Positions 1 to 8,995 of a DNA stretch of 64,000 nt are shown piece by piece. Made by a program: the position numbers and the translations under genes. The DNA comes from Leptolyngbya sp. SIOISBB (lineage in GTDB: Bacteria > Cyanobacteriota > Cyanobacteriia > Phormidesmidales > Phormidesmidaceae): assembly GCA_010671905.1 (NCBI GenBank), contig JAAHII010000001.1, positions 1,736,001 to 1,800,000 of the forward strand, written 5' to 3'. The stretch's first letter is position 1. Every line of letters begins with the position of its first letter. The notes beneath the pieces are model-generated. The model saw only the letters and a program-made list of their open reading frames with translations, had not been told where the DNA came from and ran no database searches.

Positions 1-2
1 TA

Positions 3-254
3 CGGGATGCCCAGGAGCGCCTGGAGAAGGCTGCAGAGGGGCTAAGGGCACTCAATCTCAAGGTTGAAACTCTTGTCATCGAGGGTGACCCCCTGACAGA
101 AATCTTACAAGCCGCTGACCGCTACGATATTGGTGCGATCGCCACCTCTTCCCGTGGCATTGGCGGATTATTACGCTGGTCAGTCCCCAGCCTCACTCGT
201 GAGATTTTGCGCCACAGTTGGCACCCGGTTTTGTATTTTCCTAAGCAAGATTGA
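3..254 (+). CDS. Universal stress protein family, C-terminal fragment (cut by window edge)
   Basis: The reading frame is open from the first bases of the window and stops at TGA 252-254, giving about 83 residues. It holds the C-terminal half of a UspA fold: a helix rich in Lys/Glu/Arg, a beta strand (VETLVIEGDP), then the family signature for nucleotide contact, IATSSRGIGGLLRWSVPSLT, followed by a final strand (HPVLYFP). In the family, the G-x2-G-x9-G(S/T) type signature binds ATP; here the glycines of SSRGIGG are visible, but the last G-S is replaced by P-S, so ATP binding is uncertain. The gene converges on the interrupted kinase, whose stop lies 66 bp away. The N-terminus is outside the window, so full length and any second Usp domain cannot be judged. 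Confidence 0.85.
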   Translation, partial: RDAQERLEKAAEGLRALNLKVETLVIEGDPLTEILQAADRYDIGAIATSSRGIGGLLRWSVPSLTREILRHSWHPVLYFPKQD

Positions 255-320
255 GCTTATCTCTAGAAGATCACAACCCAAACAGTATTCAACTGGAGTG
301 CCATAGCCTCAAGAATCCGG

Positions 321-1407
321 CTAATCGGTATCGAGATACAGTGACTCTAGATGCTGCAAGACCTTTTCTTTCAAGTTGCGGTTGAGTTCATCACGCAACA
401 TTTTTTTGCTGAAATTAGCACTGCCGACCGAAGGGTGAGTGCGGGCTGACATGACCCAATTTTGCAGCATCTTTTGCTGTGGGTCGGCAATACTACAAGT
501 GACTACGTGGGCACATTTCTGAGGCTCCTGGGTGGAAAAATAGAGCACTTTGTATTCCCCATTTTTGCCTAGGTGAAAAGCAATCTCTTGTCCTGAATGA
601 GTTTTTAAGTCCAGAAAGCAAGGCAGCCATCGCGGCCCGTGTTTGGGATTGTAAAGCACGGTTAGCCAGAGCGCCATCGGATGTGGGGACATGGTGCAAA
701 TAAACGTGTTGTAACGAGTACTCTGCAGCCGTTTGACGATTTCTTCTGGGGGCATCATGACCCACAAGGTTGACACTGATCCTTTACTACTTTGGAGAAT
801 ATGCGGAAAAACAATTTCAGCAATCGGCTTATTGGGCGGCCAAGACGTAAAGCGACAAATGTCGCTCTCAGTGGTGGAGAGAGCGTCTGGTGGCACTCCG
901 GGGGATTTTTCCCGCTCCGGCTTCGGAGCAATTGGGACACGGGATAGGGTCGCCCCAATCCGCTGTCCCATGCGAAATCCTGACCCATAACGCTGTTCGA
1001 GGGGCTCCAGAGCCTTGAGAACGGCAACAATATTTTGCGGCCGTTTGTCCACCTGTTTTTCCAGACAGCTCATCACTAAGTTGTCCAACAGGTTCGGAAT
1101 GTTGGCCTCCGGTGCCGATTGAGTCATTGGGGTTGGCGGCTCTGTATGATGCACTTTGTACCAGCCCCCAAAAGTATGGCTGGTGGCCCGTAAAGGTAGT
1201 TGCCCCGTCAGCATTTGGTACATTAAGATACCTAAGCTGTAGATGTCGGAACGATTATCCAGCTCTTTGCCTTCCATTTGCTCCGGCGAGGCATAGGCCA
1301 ACGTTCCCATAAAAGAACTGGTTTGTTCACTGTCAGCCTGCATCAGCTTAGCGATACCAAAATCAAGGATTTTTGCGAGTTCCCCCAGGGTGGCATCTTG
1401 GGTGACC
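321..1407 (-). pseudogene. Ser/Thr protein kinase, 3' part, separated from its start by an IS element
   Basis: This is the downstream half of a Hanks-type Ser/Thr kinase. It begins just before the DFG motif (KILDFGIAKLM) and continues with the activation segment (GTLAYASPEQMEG), subdomain IX (RSDIYSLGILMYQMLTG) and the alpha-helical C-lobe. After that comes a roughly 220-residue C-terminal region that I do not recognise; it lacks an obvious membrane segment. The first half, with the glycine loop and HRD motif, lies at 2565-3039 beyond the insertion sequence. Removing the IS and one copy of the 8-bp duplication joins ...NILVT to QDATLGEL... in frame, giving 518 codons including the stop. The frame is otherwise intact, so inactivation looks recent. 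An in-frame ATG contributed by the IS end (around 1421) could start a truncated protein, but it would lack the ATP-binding lobe and the catalytic loop. Confidence 0.9.
1400..1407. repeat. 8-bp target-site duplication, left copy
   Basis: GGGTGACC directly abuts the left inverted repeat of the IS and is repeated exactly at 2565-2572. An 8-bp duplication fits the ISAs1 family. The perfect match implies a recent insertion. Confidence 0.9.
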
Positions 1408-2564
1408 CAGGGCTGATTCAATGTGATGAGATAAAAATTAAGCTGTAAGGCACCCGTATCGTTGATGTTGCGATGAACCTTATAGAAGCCCTACAGACCG
1501 TCCCTGACTATCGTCATGCTCGTGGGAAACGCCATCCGCTGTGGATCATTTTGGTGTTCATTGTGATGGGAAATTTAGCGGGTTATCGAGGGAATCGCCC
1601 CCTAGAGGAGTTTGCGCAACGCTACGGTTCCGAGGTAGCTGACTTATTGCAGATTGACCTTGACGCGGTACCGTCCTTTTCGACCTTCCGGCGAGCCCAT
1701 ATCGGGCTTGACTTTGCCGCGCTCAGCGACGCCTTTGTTCAATGGATGCGCCAGTATCTCACGGTAGACGAGGATGTATATGCCATTGACGGGAAGCGGA
1801 TTCGACAACCCATCACCGACGATGACGGCAAAACGCGCTTTGTCGGACTCGTCAGTGTCTTTGCTCAAGCCCAAGGGATCACCGTCGATTTAGCCGCGCT
1901 GACCCCCACCGACAATAGCGAGTTGAAGGTTGTGCAGTATCTGTTAGAGAAACTCCACTTGAGCGGAGTGGCTTTCAGCCTGGATGCGCTTCACGCGCAA
2001 AAAAACACTGTCGCTCATTGTTGAGGGGGGGCAATGACTATGTGGTGGCGGTTAAAGAGAATCAGGGGAAGCTGTATCGTCAGATCGAGACGATCATTCG
2101 TTATCGCCAACCGCGACAAACCGCTTCAACCCCCTTCGAATGCCACCATGGCCGTCAAGAACAGCGGCGGGTCAGCGTGTATTCTGCCCAAGGGATTGAC
2201 CCTCAACGCTGGCAGGGGACGAAAACCATCCTCTGTGTTGAACGACGGCGCTGTACGCCAGACAAATGTTCCATTCATCGAGCCTACTATCTCAGCTCTC
2301 TAGCGACCACGGCAAGACTCTGGAACAATATGGTGCGAGGGCATTGGAGCATTGAAAATCAATTGCATTGGCCGAAAGATGTCGTCCTTCATGAAGATGA
2401 AACGTATGGCCGAAACCCGAACGCTTTGCTCAATGCCTCTCTGTTTCGTTCCATTACTATCAATTTGCTCCGACTGAATGGGTTTAAGTCGGTTACTTCC
2501 GCTCTACGAGAGCTCGCCAACCAGGTTGAGAGGATTTTTCGTCTCCTACAATGAATCAACCCTG
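1408..2564 (+). mobile_element. ISAs1-family insertion sequence, 1157 bp, inserted in a kinase gene
   Basis: The element is bounded by imperfect terminal inverted repeats. The left end reads CAGGGCTGATTCA (1408-1420), and the reverse complement of the right end reads CAGGGTTGATTCA (2552-2564), one mismatch in 13. It is flanked by the perfect 8-bp duplication GGGTGACC at 1400-1407 and 2565-2572. Its only gene is an ISAs1-type DDE transposase on the plus strand, opposite to the kinase it interrupts. The transposase frame is broken twice (see 1473-2554), so this copy looks unable to move by itself but could be mobilised by an intact relative. Boundaries are given by the repeats and by the in-frame restoration of the kinase when the element is removed, so they should be exact. 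Confidence 0.93.
1473..2554 (+). pseudogene. ISAs1-family transposase with two homopolymer frameshifts
   Basis: The N-terminal part (1473 to about 2000) starts MNLIEALQTVPDYRHARGKR and contains the H-repeat-like region and the first catalytic Asp in YAIDGKRIRQP; the second catalytic Asp is in FSLDALHAQK. The C-terminal part (about 2027-2554) resumes in another frame with GGNDYVVAVKENQGKLY and carries the WSIENQLHW segment with the catalytic Glu. Between them lies a short stretch in the third frame, TLSLIVEGG (about 2005-2031), which is exactly what the family has there. Two one-base length errors are therefore needed: one in the A tract at 1999-2005 and one in the G tract at 2025-2031. Although A-AAA-AAC resembles a slippery heptamer, ISAs1 transposases are normally one continuous frame, so decay or sequencing error is more likely than programmed frameshifting. 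The stop codon overlaps the right inverted repeat. Confidence 0.9.
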
Positions 2565-2572
2565 GGGTGACC
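2565..2572. repeat. 8-bp target-site duplication, right copy
   Basis: GGGTGACC, identical to 1400-1407, immediately follows the right inverted repeat of the IS element. Confidence 0.9.
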
Positions 2573-3039
2573 AAAATGTTGCTGGGTTTGATATCACGGT
2601 GAATGATCGGCACGGGCTGTTCGTACCCACGAACTCGAATGCCGTCGTGGGCTGACTTCAGCCCCAAACAGATCTGTCGAATAATACCTAAAAACCGGGG
2701 CAGCGGTAGAGCATTTTGACTGATTAAGATGCTGAGGCTTTCCCCTTGCAAATATTCCATGACATAGAACGGAATATCTTCTTCACTGACCCCATAGTCA
2801 GTCACTCGCACCACATGAATACTGTTTTGACCAAGCTGAGCGCAGGTGGTGGCCTCTTGAACAAAGCGCTCGCGCATCTTGTTCGTCAGTAGGGTTTGTG
2901 ATAAGAATTTGACGGCAACAATCACGCCGCCTAGCAGGGTGTCTTCAGCCCGATAGACCTTCCCCATAGCCCCTTGCCCTACGAGTTCCATCAGCTCGTA
3001 GCGATTAGCAAGTTTTTGGCCGATGTTGGGATCTGGCAT
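2565..3039 (-). pseudogene. Ser/Thr protein kinase, 5' part (ATP lobe and catalytic loop)
   Basis: The start ATG at 3039 gives MPDPNIGQKLANRYELMELV, followed by the glycine-rich loop GQGAMGKVYRAED, the ATP-orienting lysine in VAVKFL, the alpha-C glutamate region, the hinge (VMEYLQGESL) and the catalytic loop IIHRDIKPSNILVT. The coding sequence then runs into the IS element at 2564. The split falls between HRD and DFG, so neither half can be an active kinase. Proteins of this class are cytoplasmic or membrane-linked phosphotransferases acting on Ser/Thr. The reconstructed product is 517 residues with an unrecognised C-terminal domain. Transcription from its own promoter would still produce an N-terminal fragment ending in IS-derived residues, because a frame stays open to about 2389. 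Confidence 0.9.
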
Positions 3040-3444
3040 GGTTTAAAGCGTAAGCATACAAATCGCAAATTGAGCGGTCAAAAGATTCATCGTAGTGACA
3101 GAAACATCCGGAAAACCTCAGTGAATAGAAGAGAGCTCTGAGCGTTTCTCGCATCCCCAGTTAGTCACCTCACGTTGAGACAACTTTGCTGCATCTGACA
3201 AACGAATTAATCAGTAACCTCAGTCTTGTCCTTGAGTGCAGTACCCAAATACCAGACTGCTGATACCTTTGTGGGCCAGAGAAGTCATTTTGCAACTACT
3301 GAAATCTATGCCATGGGCGGTAAATACATCCTAATTTGATGACAGACAAGGTACATCTTTCAGCACCCTAAGCCTGACTGCGCGTGACCTTCACATTGTC
3401 ATCAAGTAGCTTAAAGATACCCAATGTCCCGCTCTCCCTATCGA
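3040..3444. other. Intergenic region, no gene seen
   Basis: This 405-bp stretch lies upstream of the kinase start and downstream of the leftward operon that ends at 3445. I see no credible reading frame with a start signal and no strong hairpin with a U-run. It presumably holds the kinase promoter. Confidence 0.5.
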
Positions 3445-3885
3445 CTATTGCCTCTCTAGATTAGCCTCAATCGCTGTTGTGAGGTAATGGCCCGCCATAA
3501 TACCGCTTGAGAGATGATAATGCTGTTCACCAATTTGATAGAGCGTCTCAAAGCCCGTCCGTCGTTGACGATCGCCCAGACACCAATATCTCTGCACAAC
3601 TGAAGCTGGTGCCACCCAGCCTTCGCCTTCAACTCGGCCCAACTCGCTATGTTGCAACACAAAGGTATACTGGCGTTCACCACCGGCCAGCCGGCCTTTA
3701 TACTGCAGCGCGATTTCATCATGATCATCATTGGGAAAGGTGAACTTCATGACCATGGTGAACCAATTGTCCCGCCCCCAAGCAATCAAGATGCCCCCTC
3801 GCAATACCATCGGTGGCTTATCACGCTCTAACCAGTTACCCTGGAGAGTCCAGCGACCAGGCTCAATTAAAAATGTGTGATTCAC
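3445..3885 (-). CDS. Hypothetical protein, 146 aa, last gene of the ktrA-anmK operon
   Basis: The frame starts with GTG at 3885 (MNHTFLIEPGRWTLQGNWL) and that GTG overlaps the TGA of the preceding small gene by 4 bp (GTGA), which favours translational coupling. The product is soluble and beta-rich, with repeated aromatic strands (LRGGILIAWGRDNWFTMVMKF, RQYTFVLQHSELG, GFETLYQIGEQHYHLSS). The pattern of strand followed by RVEGEG and RYWCLGD suggests a lipocalin-like or antiparallel barrel domain, but that is inference. It resembles conserved cyanobacterial proteins of unknown function as I recall them. There is no signal peptide and no membrane segment. I assign no function. Confidence 0.75.
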   Translation of the reverse strand: MNHTFLIEPGRWTLQGNWLERDKPPMVLRGGILIAWGRDNWFTMVMKFTFPNDDHDEIALQYKGRLAGGERQYTFVLQHSELGRVEGEGWVAPASVVQRYWCLGDRQRRTGFETLYQIGEQHYHLSSGIMAGHYLTTAIEANLERQ

Positions 3886-4145
3886 ACCGAGTTCCCTGAT
3901 AAGGCTGATGACTGGTTATCCGCAATCGCACTATCCAAAAACTCAGTGTCTTGTCGTGCTTTACAAATCAACCTGACAAAAATAGTAGCGATTATCGGTC
4001 CTCGTAGCCACTGCGTCTCTCGCCAAATCGCGATGAAATTAGCCAACTCAATCCTCTTTTTAGAGTCAGTATGGTCTGCTTCTGGATGCAACATGCCCAG
4101 CACCGAGAACGCTAGTTGAGAATCATCAACGCCCGAACTGTACAT
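3882..4145 (-). CDS. Small hypothetical protein, 87 aa, packed between anmK and the 146-aa gene
   Basis: An ATG at 4145 lies 2 nt after the anmK stop (4148-4150), and the TGA at 3882-3884 overlaps the GTG start of the next gene. This packing is the main support. The product has one amphipathic, partly hydrophobic central stretch (RIELANFIAIW and LRGPIIATIFVRLICKA) and charged ends. No Shine-Dalgarno sequence is seen, which fits coupling to anmK translation. I recognise no family. The frame stays open further upstream inside anmK, but those codons are shadows of the kinase. It could be spurious if the spacing is a coincidence. Confidence 0.4.
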   Translation of the reverse strand: MYSSGVDDSQLAFSVLGMLHPEADHTDSKKRIELANFIAIWRETQWLRGPIIATIFVRLICKARQDTEFLDSAIADNQSSALSGNSV

Positions 4146-4147
4146 GA

Positions 4148-5338
4148 CTACGCGTGGCGATCGCCTGCTGCTGGATAGTACAAATCGCCCAACGGTAGAG
4201 CATGATGAGCCCCTGTCACGCTTGGCAAATTGCCTGGAAACGCTTGTTGCCGCCAATAGGCTAAAACCGCAAAGGCGAGCGCTTCTTTCAAATCAGCGGG
4301 CACCCCAGCAGCCGTGGTGGACTGAATAATGACGGTGGGCAAATGAGCGCGCAGCCGGTCTATCAGATAGGTGTTGTAGCTGCCGCCACCACAGAGCAAG
4401 ACTTCGTCAGGCAATTGAGGCAAGAAAGTTTGGTAGCTCTGAGCGATCGACAACGCAGTAAGTTCCGTCAAACTCGCTAACACATCCGCTGGGGTCAGGG
4501 AGTAAGCAGTCGCTTCGGTGAGACACTGCTGCAAAAAATCTTGGCCAAAGAGTTCTCGGCCGGTCGACTTCGGTGGCAGTTGGAGAAAGTAGGGATGCTG
4601 CAACCAATGGTCGACAAGGGACTGGTGTGGAGTCCCCTGAGCGGCCCAGGCACCGTTGTGATCGTACGTTTGTTGTCCGTCCGAGAACATTGCTACAGCC
4701 AAGTCAAGCAAGCTATTGCCTGGGCCAGTGTCCCATCCCAAAACTTTAGGGGGGATCTGACGCGGAGTCGGCCAAGGGGGAAGCAGGGCCACGTTGCCAA
4801 TCCCCCCAATGTTTTGAATGCAACGGGTACGACTAGGGTGACTGAGTAATGCGAGATCCACGGGGGGGACGAGTGGAGCTCCCTCGCCGCCAGCGGCGAT
4901 ATCGGCCTGACGGAAATTGCTCACCGTTGGGCATTGGGTCAGCGCCGCAATGAGATCACCGCGCCCCAGTTGTAGGCTGTAGGCTAGCTGGGTAGACGAT
5001 CGCGGCTCGGCTGTTAGCGGCCGATGGAAAACCGTCTGCCCATGGGAGCCGATGAGATCCACTGGCCCATATTGGTCAATGAGGGCCTGAGCGGCTTGCG
5101 CAAACTGTTGCGCGATCGCCTCATCCAGTGCCGCGAGTTCTGCCATCGAGATCGCGGCTCCAGCGCCCACGGCCAGGGCTTGTTGCCGGATCGACGGCGC
5201 ATAGTCAAAGGTTTGCCCACCCAAGACCTCCACCTGCAAGTTGTAGCCCTCACCTCTAATCGACGCCACGACGCCATCGATGCCGTCAACCGAAGTGCCA
5301 CTAATCAGACCAACGACGCGCCAGCTATGCTTTGACAT
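4148..5338 (-). CDS. anmK: Anhydro-N-acetylmuramic acid kinase
   Basis: AnmK phosphorylates 1,6-anhydro-N-acetylmuramic acid, released during cell-wall turnover, to MurNAc-6-phosphate in the cytoplasm, opening the anhydro ring at the expense of ATP. The family signature [17 protein letters not shown] is at the N-terminus (the GTSxDG nucleotide loop), followed by [12 protein letters not shown], the catalytic Asp region [19 protein letters not shown], the [12 protein letters not shown] loop, [12 protein letters not shown] and CGGGSYN near the C-terminus. The start at ATG 5338 ([11 protein letters not shown]) fits the family and gives 396 residues; it overlaps the end of ktrA by 14 bp. No murQ or peptidoglycan-recycling partner is adjacent. 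The tight overlap indicates co-transcription with ktrA and the two downstream hypothetical genes. Confidence 0.95.
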   Translation of the reverse strand: MSKHSWRVVGLISGTSVDGIDGVVASIRGEGYNLQVEVLGGQTFDYAPSIRQQALAVGAGAAISMAELAALDEAIAQQFAQAAQALIDQYGPVDLIGSHGQTVFHRPLTAEPRSSTQLAYSLQLGRGDLIAALTQCPTVSNFRQADIAAGGEGAPLVPPVDLALLSHPSRTRCIQNIGGIGNVALLPPWPTPRQIPPKVLGWDTGPGNSLLDLAVAMFSDGQQTYDHNGAWAAQGTPHQSLVDHWLQHPYFLQLPPKSTGRELFGQDFLQQCLTEATAYSLTPADVLASLTELTALSIAQSYQTFLPQLPDEVLLCGGGSYNTYLIDRLRAHLPTVIIQSTTAAGVPADLKEALAFAVLAYWRQQAFPGNLPSVTGAHHALPLGDLYYPAAGDRHA

Positions 5339-6047
5339 CTTCCTCAAGGGGTAATCTTTCGAGGCCACGGTTACTACCAATCACCACCATCACCGCACCT
5401 TGGTGCAGCTGCGTGACTGGACTCGGGTTGACTTCAAACTTTTCGTCATTGCCTGGCAGTGTGAGCGCTAAAAGCGTTACTCCATATTTGTTGCGGAGAT
5501 CGAGATCCGCGATCGTGCGTTGGTCAAAGGTTGCCGGCACCCGCAGTTCCACAATACTGTTATCTGGATCTAACTCGAACCGATCCAAAATGCCGGGACG
5601 AGTAATGGCCCGGGCAAGGTTGCACCCCATTTCATGTTCTGGAAAAACCACTTGATCGGCACCTACGCGGTGCAGCAACTTCCCGTGAATTTCGCTAGAG
5701 GCTTTAGCCACCACATAATTGACCCCCAATTCTTTGACATTCAGGGTCGTGATCACACTTTCCTCAACATAGTTGCCGATCGCCACAATCACCGTATCAA
5801 AGTCAGGGATTCCCGCCTCTTCTAAGGCTAACCGCTGCGTCGAGTCTAGTTGTACAGCATGGGCCGCAATTTCATCTTTTAAGGCTTGGGTCACACTGTG
5901 TTCCGCTTGGTCGATGCCCAACACTTCATAGCCCAGTGAATTGAGCGTCATGCACACGGCGCGCCCAAATCGGCCCAAACCAATTACCGCAAATTGGCGG
6001 TTGCGAGTCCTTAAGCCACGAAAAAAACCTAACGAAGACAGATTCAC
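5325..6047 (-). CDS. ktrA: Ktr potassium uptake system regulatory subunit (RCK domain protein)
   Basis: KtrA is the cytoplasmic NAD(H)/ATP-binding ring that gates the KtrB-type potassium channel. The sequence shows an RCK_N Rossmann domain with [13 protein letters not shown] and the following acidic residue in VLGIDQAE, then an RCK_C domain (about residues 150-240) ending in [18 protein letters not shown] choose GTG 6047 as the start because AAGGAG lies 8 nt upstream and the resulting protein, beginning (V)[12 protein letters not shown], has 240 residues, matching the cyanobacterial family; an ATG at 6104 would add 19 residues. The membrane partner is not adjacent in this window. It overlaps anmK by 14 bp and appears to be the first gene of the operon. 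Confidence 0.92.
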   Translation of the reverse strand: MNLSSLGFFRGLRTRNRQFAVIGLGRFGRAVCMTLNSLGYEVLGIDQAEHSVTQALKDEIAAHAVQLDSTQRLALEEAGIPDFDTVIVAIGNYVEESVITTLNVKELGVNYVVAKASSEIHGKLLHRVGADQVVFPEHEMGCNLARAITRPGILDRFELDPDNSIVELRVPATFDQRTIADLDLRNKYGVTLLALTLPGNDEKFEVNPSPVTQLHQGAVMVVIGSNRGLERLPLEEDVKA

Positions 6048-6191
6048 TAGAGACGCTCCTTCATCTGCTGGGGATCTAGCATCTAGAAACGGCACCAAGA
6101 CCACTTGGTTCCCACTAGTCTACCGAGGTAAGGGGAGGCGCTAACTGTCCTTACCATCATTAAAAATGCAGCCAACCCGAATTTTGACCGT

Positions 6192-6227
6192 TATCTCACT
6201 CCCCACCGGTATCTCATTCCCCACCGG
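6192..6227. repeat. Tandem 18-bp direct repeat between ktrA and guaB3
   Basis: Two adjacent copies of TATCTCAYTCCCCACCGG (6192-6209 and 6210-6227) differ at one base. They lie in the shared upstream region of the divergent ktrA and guaB3 genes, about 145 bp from ktrA and 185 bp from guaB3. A regulator-binding role is possible but unproven. Confidence 0.6.
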
Positions 6228-6410
6228 TTCCTTCAGACATCGGTGTCGGTACATTCGGGAAAACCCGCGCGACTGCATTTTCACTAAAATATAAGCTCAT
6301 CTAAGCAGGCCATACCTAAATGCCTCAAAGCAGTGATACCAATGGCTGATGGGCTAAACAGTGCAACAAAATGTTAGCCTGTCTGAATGAATTCTGGGAT
6401 GGAGAAAGCC

Positions 6411-7574
6411 GTGGAGATTCAACTAGGTCGAGGAAAAACCGTTCGTCGCGCATATGGTTTTGATGAAATTGCTTTAGTGCCAGGAAATCGCACATTAGAT
6501 CCTCAACTGGCTGATACTCGTTGGGAGCTGGGGGGCATTGAGCGCGAAATCCCAATTATTGCCAGTGCGATGGATGGCGTGGTGGATGTCAATATTGCTG
6601 CCCAATTATCGCAACTGGGGGCTCTAGGTGTGATCAACTTAGAAGGCATTCAAACCCGCTATGACGACCCAGAACCCATCCTGGAGCAAATTGCGGCAGT
6701 CGGCAAAGAAGACTTTGTCACCCTGATGCAAAAGCTCTATGCTGAGCCCATTCGTCCTGAACTAATTAAGCAGCGCATTGCCGCGATTAAGGCCCAGGGC
6801 GGCATTGCGGCGGTGAGCTCGACCCCCGCAGGGGCAGCAAAATTTGGCTCCGCGATCGCTGAAGCCGGTGCTGACCTGATGTTCGTGCAAGCGACCGTCG
6901 TCTCAACCGCACACCTCTCACCAGAGTCCATTACGCCACTAGATTTAGGCCAATTCTGTCAGGACATGCCCATGCCAGTGATTTTGGGCAACTGCGTGAC
7001 CTACGACGTCGCCCTCAACCTCATGAAAGCTGGTGCGGCTGGTGTTTTGGTCGGCATTGGACCAGGGGCAGCCTGTACCTCGCGAGGGGTATTGGGCGTT
7101 GGCGTACCGCAGGCAACGGCCGTCTCTGACTGTGCCGCAGCGCGCGATGACTTTCAGCGAGAGACGGGCAACTATATTCCCGTGATTGCTGATGGCGGTA
7201 TTGTGACCGGTGGCGACATTTGTAAGTGCATTGCCGTGGGGGCCGACGCTGTCATGATCGGCTCACCCATTGCGCGTGCTAAAGAAGCCCCGGGTCGAGG
7301 TTTCCACTGGGGCATGGCTACCCCCAGTCCGGTATTGCCTCGGGGAACTCGTATTCGAGTTGGCAGCACCGGCACCCTAGAGCAAATTTTGAAGGGACCA
7401 GCCAAGCTGGATGATGGCACGCACAATTTGCTAGGTGCACTGCAAACGAGCATGGGCACCCTAGGCGCTAAAAATTTGAAGGAAATGCAGCAAGTTGAAG
7501 TCGTTGTTGCGCCTTCTCTGCTAACGGAGGGCAAGGTTTATCAGAAAGCTCAACAGTTGGGAATGGGCAAGTAA
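6411..7574 (+). CDS. guaB3: GuaB3-type IMP dehydrogenase / GMP reductase family protein
   Basis: The product is a (beta/alpha)8 barrel of the IMPDH/GMPR superfamily without the CBS pair that true GuaB carries. Visible features are the N-terminal RRAYGFDEIALVPG, the nucleotide loop GIGPGAACTSRGVLGVGVPQ with the catalytic Cys in GAACTSR, the phosphate-binding region VIADGGIVTGGDICKCIAVGADAVMIGSP, and a C-terminal QTSMGTLGAKNLKE. GTG at 6411 is the likely start: GGAG lies 6 nt upstream and the 387-residue product begins (V)EIQLGRGKTVRR as in cyanobacterial relatives; the upstream ATG 6387 would add 8 residues. Cyanobacterial members have been annotated as IMPDH-like; from memory, recent biochemistry supports GMP reductase activity, so the exact reaction should be treated as family knowledge, not as shown here. 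Confidence 0.93.
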   Translation: MEIQLGRGKTVRRAYGFDEIALVPGNRTLDPQLADTRWELGGIEREIPIIASAMDGVVDVNIAAQLSQLGALGVINLEGIQTRYDDPEPILEQIAAVGKEDFVTLMQKLYAEPIRPELIKQRIAAIKAQGGIAAVSSTPAGAAKFGSAIAEAGADLMFVQATVVSTAHLSPESITPLDLGQFCQDMPMPVILGNCVTYDVALNLMKAGAAGVLVGIGPGAACTSRGVLGVGVPQATAVSDCAAARDDFQRETGNYIPVIADGGIVTGGDICKCIAVGADAVMIGSPIARAKEAPGRGFHWGMATPSPVLPRGTRIRVGSTGTLEQILKGPAKLDDGTHNLLGALQTSMGTLGAKNLKEMQQVEVVVAPSLLTEGKVYQKAQQLGMGK

Positions 7575-8995
7575 AGCGCGGGACAGCATCTTGCGTGTGC
7601 ATCAACATCTAGCAACAGTAACCACCCCACATCGGACTAGGCAAAACTTAACCTTACTGATGAAATGCCGGTGACTCTTGCTAAATGGTCATCCCCTTAA
7701 TTTCTTTTTTATCTTTAGCCAAAGAAACATTAATTTTGGCAAGGATAGGAGTGGCGGAAATGCAAGTGTCACACTTACAATAAAGTGTATCGGAGACGTA
7801 AGTTTCCGTTCACTCCTCACACCACACTCCGCTCAGGCTTCGGTCTGGGCGGTTCCTCTTTATAGGTCTTCCTAAACCCTCAAAGTCTGAACATCCTGCA
7901 TAAAATATGGCTAGTTTTCTTGGGTGACAGCATAGTTGGGTGATTACGCAGGCAGGCTGCCAATCGGATTGCAGAGGCAGACGACTAGAATTGGATTCTT
8001 CCTGCATGACGAAAGCAGCATTCAGCGCTTAGAGATGGAAGCCTTACTGGCTATGAATTTCAGCGATTCAAATGGGGCCCACCTATCGTAGATTGCTAAA
8101 GGATGAGCCAAATCACCAAACTGGAACCCTTGTTTTCTGGAAACGTCCTAACCTGATTCCGTAAGCGTTTGCGCCGACATTTCGCAGGTCCTCTCACCAA
8201 ACCACATGATTTTCAAAGCCCTTTCCAATAAGGCTTTCAGCAATAGGGACTGGGATGGAGTCATCTTGGGTTCGCTGCATTCTGCATCAATTGAGTGGTC
8301 TTGATGAACGCTGGTTAGGTTTTCTGAGCGAGATCGCGGTCGGCAGGTCGGACTGAAAGGTCAGCATTACTGGCGTTGATGCCGGAAGCTCTGCTTCAAT
8401 GTGAGTCTGCTTTTCAGGGGTTAAGAATTGAATATCCTAAAAATGGTAAAATGCTTACACGGTAAGCGTTTCAAGGTATCCGGTAAAATACCTCTTTCTG
8501 TCTTTCAACCTGCGAAATGTGGGTTTGCGGGTTGCCACAATGTGTCATCAGCCACCCAGAACTTGAGTTGAACAAGGATCGTAGGGCTATAAGTAACTGG
8601 GCTTAATCAAACCTCAAAGCCTATCGCTGATTTCGACTCCGCTCAATCAGCTGGATGGTTGACCAAACTAGATACTGAGGAGGGAGCGGAGTCGTAAGTC
8701 TTTCAGACTGGCTGTGCCTACGCAACGCGTCTCCGTGAGGAGAAAACCTGTCTGCACAATAATTACGCCTTCCTACTTAGCAGAATGTGGCATGAAGAAG
8801 TCGCAAGTCAGAATTGAAAAACCTATCTGATAGTGATTTCAGGCATTGGGGGTGACCTACTCAAAAGGCGGCTTGCTCCAGCACACCCTGGCATAAATCT
8901 CACCACAATATGCAGCGTGACTTCCTACACTTGCAACCCTGAACCTGAAACCCAAACAGATTGGGGGATGGCAAGAAAAATTGCGCCGCAGAATC
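7575..8995. other. Gene-poor stretch of 1.4 kb
   Basis: No frame here has a convincing start, length and family resemblance. The region contains a perfect 11-bp inverted repeat (8634-8694) and, just after it, a short stretch around 8715-8745 (CGCAACGCGTCTCCGTGAGG) that resembles small interspersed cyanobacterial repeats. It separates housekeeping guaB3 from the sulfotransferase island and may be decayed accessory DNA. Confidence 0.5.
8634..8694. repeat. 11-bp perfect inverted repeat with 39-nt spacer
   Basis: CGACTCCGCTC at 8634-8644 is the exact reverse complement of GAGCGGAGTCG at 8684-8694. There is no U-run on either side, so it does not look like a terminator. It could be the ends of a small palindromic repeat element. 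Confidence 0.55.

Noticed and set aside
2000-2006. A-AAA-AAC slippery heptamer as a programmed -1 frameshift in the transposase
   Set aside because: ISAs1 transposases are normally one frame, and the conserved residues between the two tracts lie in a third frame that a single -1 shift would not produce.
6250-6265. TCGGGAA near ktrA/guaB3 as a motif copy
   Set aside because: Only one half-site is present and no second repeat at the 11-bp period follows.
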